Below are positions 24,043 through 26,720 of a stretch of DNA of 26,720 nucleotides, piece after piece; the first letter of the stretch is position 1; the number at the start of each line of letters is the position of its first letter. The stretch is from Pseudomonadota bacterium (lineage in GTDB: Bacteria; Pseudomonadota; Gammaproteobacteria; Xanthomonadales; Xanthomonadaceae). Both the position numbers and the translations under genes were made by a program. The stretch is from assembly GCA_023461075.1 (NCBI GenBank), contig JAEWNY010000052.1, positions 1 through 26,720 of the forward strand, written 5' to 3'. The notes beneath the pieces are model-generated. The model had not been told where the DNA came from. It made no database searches and saw only the letters and a program-made list of their open reading frames with translations.

Positions 24043-24527
24043 GGGAACAGTTTCCTCAGCGGCGCCTCGTAGCGTTGCTTGATTTCGGCGATGAGTGCCT
24101 CCGGGTCTTCGGTACTGAGGCAATGGATGAGCAGGTGCCTGCGGTCGGGGGAGAGCTCGGATGTCACGGTGCCCGGCGTCAGCGTGATGATGCTGGCGAG
24201 CGCCGAGATGCCGTGGATGTTGGTGAGGTCCAGCGGCACCCAGATGAATTGCGATTGCAGCCGGTCGCGCGGTCCCAGCACCTGCCGGGCCACGGTCAGG
24301 TTGGCCCGCAGGATGTCCCAGAGCAGGTGCACGACGAGGCCCGGGATGTGGCGCAGCTGTCCCATGCGGGCGAACTCGCGCTCCAGCCGCGCCGCGATCA
24401 ACGGCATGACGATCGCCAGCACAAGCGCCATCAGGAAATTGGCGACATCCACCGATTGCGACATCAGCATCCAGAACAGGAAGACCGTGAGGCTCTGCGG
24501 GATCGAGGGCAGGAAGCGACGCCTCAT
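24039..24527 (-). CDS. mrpE: Mrp-type antiporter subunit E
   Basis: A 162-residue membrane subunit. Two N-terminal hydrophobic stretches (about 12-48) are followed by HLLWDILRANLTVARQVLGP, and a cytoplasmic-type domain with IHGISALASIITLTPGTVTSEL, the MrpE/PhaE signature, then LLIHCLSTEDPEALIAEIKQRYE. The length is normal for the family. ATG 24527 overlaps the mrpD stop (ATGA), and its own stop overlaps mrpF, so translation runs through in coupled fashion. Confidence 0.94.
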   Translation of the reverse strand: MRRRFLPSIPQSLTVFLFWMLMSQSVDVANFLMALVLAIVMPLIAARLEREFARMGQLRHIPGLVVHLLWDILRANLTVARQVLGPRDRLQSQFIWVPLDLTNIHGISALASIITLTPGTVTSELSPDRRHLLIHCLSTEDPEALIAEIKQRYEAPLRKLFP

Positions 24528-26056
24528 CGCGCATGCTCCCGCAGCAGCGGCAGGGTCTCGCGCACACTCTGGATGTATTGCTCAGCGTCCAGCAACTGGT
24601 CGGTCGTCGCCCGCGCGTAGGCCAGCACTGGCTCGGCCGCCACCGTCATCGCGATGCCATAGCCCAGCAGCATCACGACCGCGCCGATCTCCAGCCGGCG
24701 TAACGGCGGCACCTCGGCGGCCGGCAGTTGCTGCTCGACGCGCCAGAACAATCGCGTGCCGATCCGCGCCAGACCCATGATGGTGAGCAGGCTGCTGGCC
24801 AGCACCGCCGCCCATACCCAGCCGATGCGCTCGCTGTCCACGCCCATCAGCAGGGCGACCTTGCCGATGAAGCCCGACAGTGGCGGCAGGCCGGCCACCG
24901 ATACCGCGGCGACGAGGTAAAGCACGCCGAGCAGGGTCTTGTTGGCGATCGGTGCCACCACGCGCAGCAACTCGCCGGTATCGCCGCGCACGCGCAGGAT
25001 CAGGTCGGCCAGCAGGAACAGCGCCGCGGTCACGAATACGCTGTGCGGCAGGTAATACAGGCCGGCGGCAATGGTCCGCGGCGAGTGCAGGGCGATGGCG
25101 ATGAACAGCGTGCCCGCCGAAAGCATCACCAGATAGGCCACCGCCACCCGCAGGCGCTCGGCGCCCATCACGCCCAGCGCAGCCAGGAAAGCGGTCGCGA
25201 TGCCTGCCGGCAGCAGCCATCCCCAGGCCATCCCCGCGAACGGTCCTGCGGCATCGCCGAACAACAGCGTGCCCACGCGCAGCACCGCGTAGATGCCGAC
25301 CTTGGTCATGATGGTGAATAGTGCGGCCACCGCCGCAGGCGCGCGCGAATAGGCGTCCGGCAACCAGGTGTAGAGCGGCATCAATGCTGCCTTGGCGCAG
25401 AACACCAGCAGCAGCAGGCCGCCGCCGATCCGGATCACCAGCGCCTGTTCCGGCGTGGCCTGGGCGATGCGCGCGGCCATTTCCGCCATATTGAGCGTGC
25501 CCAGCACGCCGTAGACCAGCGCCAGCGCGACCAGGAACAGCGTCGAGGCGGCGATGTTGAAGACGACATAGTGCATGCCGGCCTTCAGGCGCGGACCGCG
25601 CGCACCCGACAGCAGCAAGCCGTATGAGGCGATCAGCAGCACTTCGAAGAACACGAACAGGTTGAACACGTCGCCGGTCAGGAACGCGCCGTTCAGGCCT
25701 GCCAGCTGCATCTGGAACAACGTGTGGAAATGCGGTGCGCGCCGGTCCCAGCCGGCGCAGGCATGCAACAGGCAGGGGATCGCGAGCAGGGTGGTGACGA
25801 GTACCATCAACGCGCCAAGCCGGTCGAGCATCAGCACGATGCCGAGGCGTGAAGGCCAATCGCCGAGCAGGTAGACATCGATGCCGCCCTGCGACGCGCG
25901 CATCACCAGCCCGATCGACACCAGCAACAACGCGGCCATGCCGATCCACGCGCCGATCCGCAGCACGCGGACCTCATGGCGGCGCTCGAGCAGCAGCAAC
26001 AGCGCGCCGGTCACGAGCGGCACCAGGATCGCGGCAAGCGGAAGGTGCTGCATCAT
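24524..26056 (-). CDS. mrpD: Mrp-type antiporter subunit D
   Basis: A 510-residue polytopic membrane protein with about 14 helices, related to the proton-pumping NuoL/M/N subunits of complex I. The charged residues needed for ion movement are present: E138 in FNLFVFFEVLLIASYG and K222 in CAKAALMPLYTWLPDAY, matching the essential Glu and Lys of Bacillus MrpD. The region LPPLSGFIGKVALLMG is also typical. The ATG at 26056 overlaps the mrpC stop. Together with the A subunit it forms the proton and cation paths of the complex. Confidence 0.95.
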   Translation of the reverse strand: MMQHLPLAAILVPLVTGALLLLLERRHEVRVLRIGAWIGMAALLLVSIGLVMRASQGGIDVYLLGDWPSRLGIVLMLDRLGALMVLVTTLLAIPCLLHACAGWDRRAPHFHTLFQMQLAGLNGAFLTGDVFNLFVFFEVLLIASYGLLLSGARGPRLKAGMHYVVFNIAASTLFLVALALVYGVLGTLNMAEMAARIAQATPEQALVIRIGGGLLLLVFCAKAALMPLYTWLPDAYSRAPAAVAALFTIMTKVGIYAVLRVGTLLFGDAAGPFAGMAWGWLLPAGIATAFLAALGVMGAERLRVAVAYLVMLSAGTLFIAIALHSPRTIAAGLYYLPHSVFVTAALFLLADLILRVRGDTGELLRVVAPIANKTLLGVLYLVAAVSVAGLPPLSGFIGKVALLMGVDSERIGWVWAAVLASSLLTIMGLARIGTRLFWRVEQQLPAAEVPPLRRLEIGAVVMLLGYGIAMTVAAEPVLAYARATTDQLLDAEQYIQSVRETLPLLREHAR

Positions 26057-26412
26057 GCGCCGCCCCCAAAGCCGTCATCTTCGGCACCATCGACATGGTC
26101 GCTGTGCAGGTCGCCGTGTTCGCGCATCGCCACCACCACGGTCACTGCGGTCATCGCGAAGGCAATCACTATTGCGGTCAGCACCAGCGCCTGCGGCAAT
26201 GGATCGGCATGGTTGGCCAGGGTCGGCGCGAGGCCGTCCTTGAGGATCGGCGGCTTGCCCACCACCAGCCGTCCCGACGAGAAGATCAGCAGGTTGGTGG
26301 CGTAGGACAGGAGGGTGAGGCCGAGGATCACGTCGAAGGTGCGTGAACGCAGCAGCAGGTAGATGCCGCCGCCGGCCAGCACGCCGATCGCCAGGGCGAG
26401 CGCAAGTTCCAT
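26053..26412 (-). CDS. mrpC: Mrp-type antiporter subunit C
   Basis: A 119-residue NuoK-like membrane subunit with three helices (about 2-20, 28-50, 70-93). The segment YLLLRSRTFDVILGLTLLSYATNLLIFSSG and the DPLPQALVLTAIVIAFAMTA helix with the conserved DPxPQALVLTAIVI are diagnostic. A short acidic, Gly-rich tail follows (GAEDDGFGGG). ATG 26412 abuts the stop of the upstream A/B gene. The stop overlaps mrpD. Confidence 0.95.
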   Translation of the reverse strand: MELALALAIGVLAGGGIYLLLRSRTFDVILGLTLLSYATNLLIFSSGRLVVGKPPILKDGLAPTLANHADPLPQALVLTAIVIAFAMTAVTVVVAMREHGDLHSDHVDGAEDDGFGGGA

Positions 26413-26720
26413 CAGCCGGCCCCCCGCGGCGTGCGTTGCTTGACCGTGCCCATCGTCGAGAGCATCAGCAACGCGCCGGCGAACACCACCATGTAGACGC
26501 CGATGTCGAACACCAGCGCGCTGGCGAGCGAGAGCTTGCCGATCACCGGCAGCGACAACTCGACATAGCCGCTGGTCAGGAACGGATAACCGAAGGCCAG
26601 CGAGCCCAGCCCGCCCAGCACGGCGACCAGCAGGCCGAATCCGATGCCGCGCAGGTAATCGAAGCCGAAGGTCGCCTCCACCGATCGCGCGCCCTGCAGC
26701 ACGTACTTGATCAGCACCGG
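26412..26720 (-). CDS. Mrp-type antiporter subunit A/B, C-terminal end only
   Basis: The minus-strand frame is open to the window edge, so only the last 102 residues are seen (PVLIKYVLQGARSV to the stop at 26412). They contain GFGLLVAVLGGLGSLAFGYPFL, KLSLASALVFDIGVYMVVFAGALLML and STMG, the end of MrpB. In proteobacteria MrpB is normally fused to the large MrpA (a protein of about 900-1000 residues), and the start of a separate MrpB (with its GGGFxGGL motif) is not in view. A fusion is therefore likely but cannot be proved here. It is the first visible gene of the operon, and the promoter lies outside the window. Confidence 0.88.
   Translation of the reverse strand, partial: PVLIKYVLQGARSVEATFGFDYLRGIGFGLLVAVLGGLGSLAFGYPFLTSGYVELSLPVIGKLSLASALVFDIGVYMVVFAGALLMLSTMGTVKQRTPRGAG

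Overview
The window is about 26.7 kb of high-GC, gene-dense bacterial chromosome. Protein content points to the Xanthomonadaceae/Lysobacteraceae (a Lysobacter-, Luteimonas- or Thermomonas-like bacterium). The signs are a PhoP/PhoQ-type pair, a birA-coaX-SPOR run, a tryptophan 2,3-dioxygenase whose haem and substrate residues fall at the numbering used for the Xanthomonas campestris enzyme, and a branched-chain-type 2-oxoacid dehydrogenase operon. The genus is inferred from recognised families, not from a search. I see no phage, insertion sequence, integron, CRISPR array or defence locus, and no gap longer than about 250 bases without a gene or gene remnant.

Layout. 1-2496: end of a secreted protein, then a PhoP-like response regulator and PhoQ-like sensor kinase. 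2557-2793 (-): small exported protein. 2895-5367: birA, coaX and a membrane-anchored SPOR protein. 5407-5482: tRNA-Thr(TGU), then arginase (5511-6434). 6582-7144: two small stress-type genes, an entericidin-like lipoprotein and a CsbD protein. 7328-8985: trpS with a C-terminal extension, coupled to a small membrane protein. 9052-9222: remnant of a GGDEF protein. 9235-13547 (-): tightly overlapping operon of E1-alpha, E1-beta, SH3-like protein, E2 and a VOC-fold protein. 13686-15226: kynA coupled to an orphan CbiM-like membrane protein. 15333-18561: an AbgT-family transporter and a POT-family peptide transporter. 18644-21709: a MarR regulator divergent from hppD-hmgA. 21845-22519: lipoprotein. 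22555-23289 (-): conserved-type protein of unknown function. 23402-26720 (-): Mrp-type Na+/H+ antiporter genes G, F, E, D, C and the end of A/B.

How the genes fit together. Much of the middle of the window concerns amino-acid and peptide use: peptide import (POT), arginine (arginase), tryptophan (kynA), tyrosine (hppD, hmgA) and probably branched-chain 2-oxoacids (E1/E2). The 2-oxoacid dehydrogenase would also supply branched primers for the iso-fatty acids typical of this family. The clearest regulatory element is a near-perfect palindrome lying in the 17-bp spacer of a strong hppD promoter, beside the divergent MarR gene. A second pattern is a NANAAT -10 box exactly 6 nt before the ATG of three genes (birA, the SPOR gene, kynA), which suggests leaderless mRNAs.

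I did not find a convincing wholly new system. The best leads are the SH3-like and VOC genes embedded in the dehydrogenase operon, the E2 catalytic-motif variant, the YegP-like tail on TrpS, and the orphan CbiM-like gene coupled to kynA.
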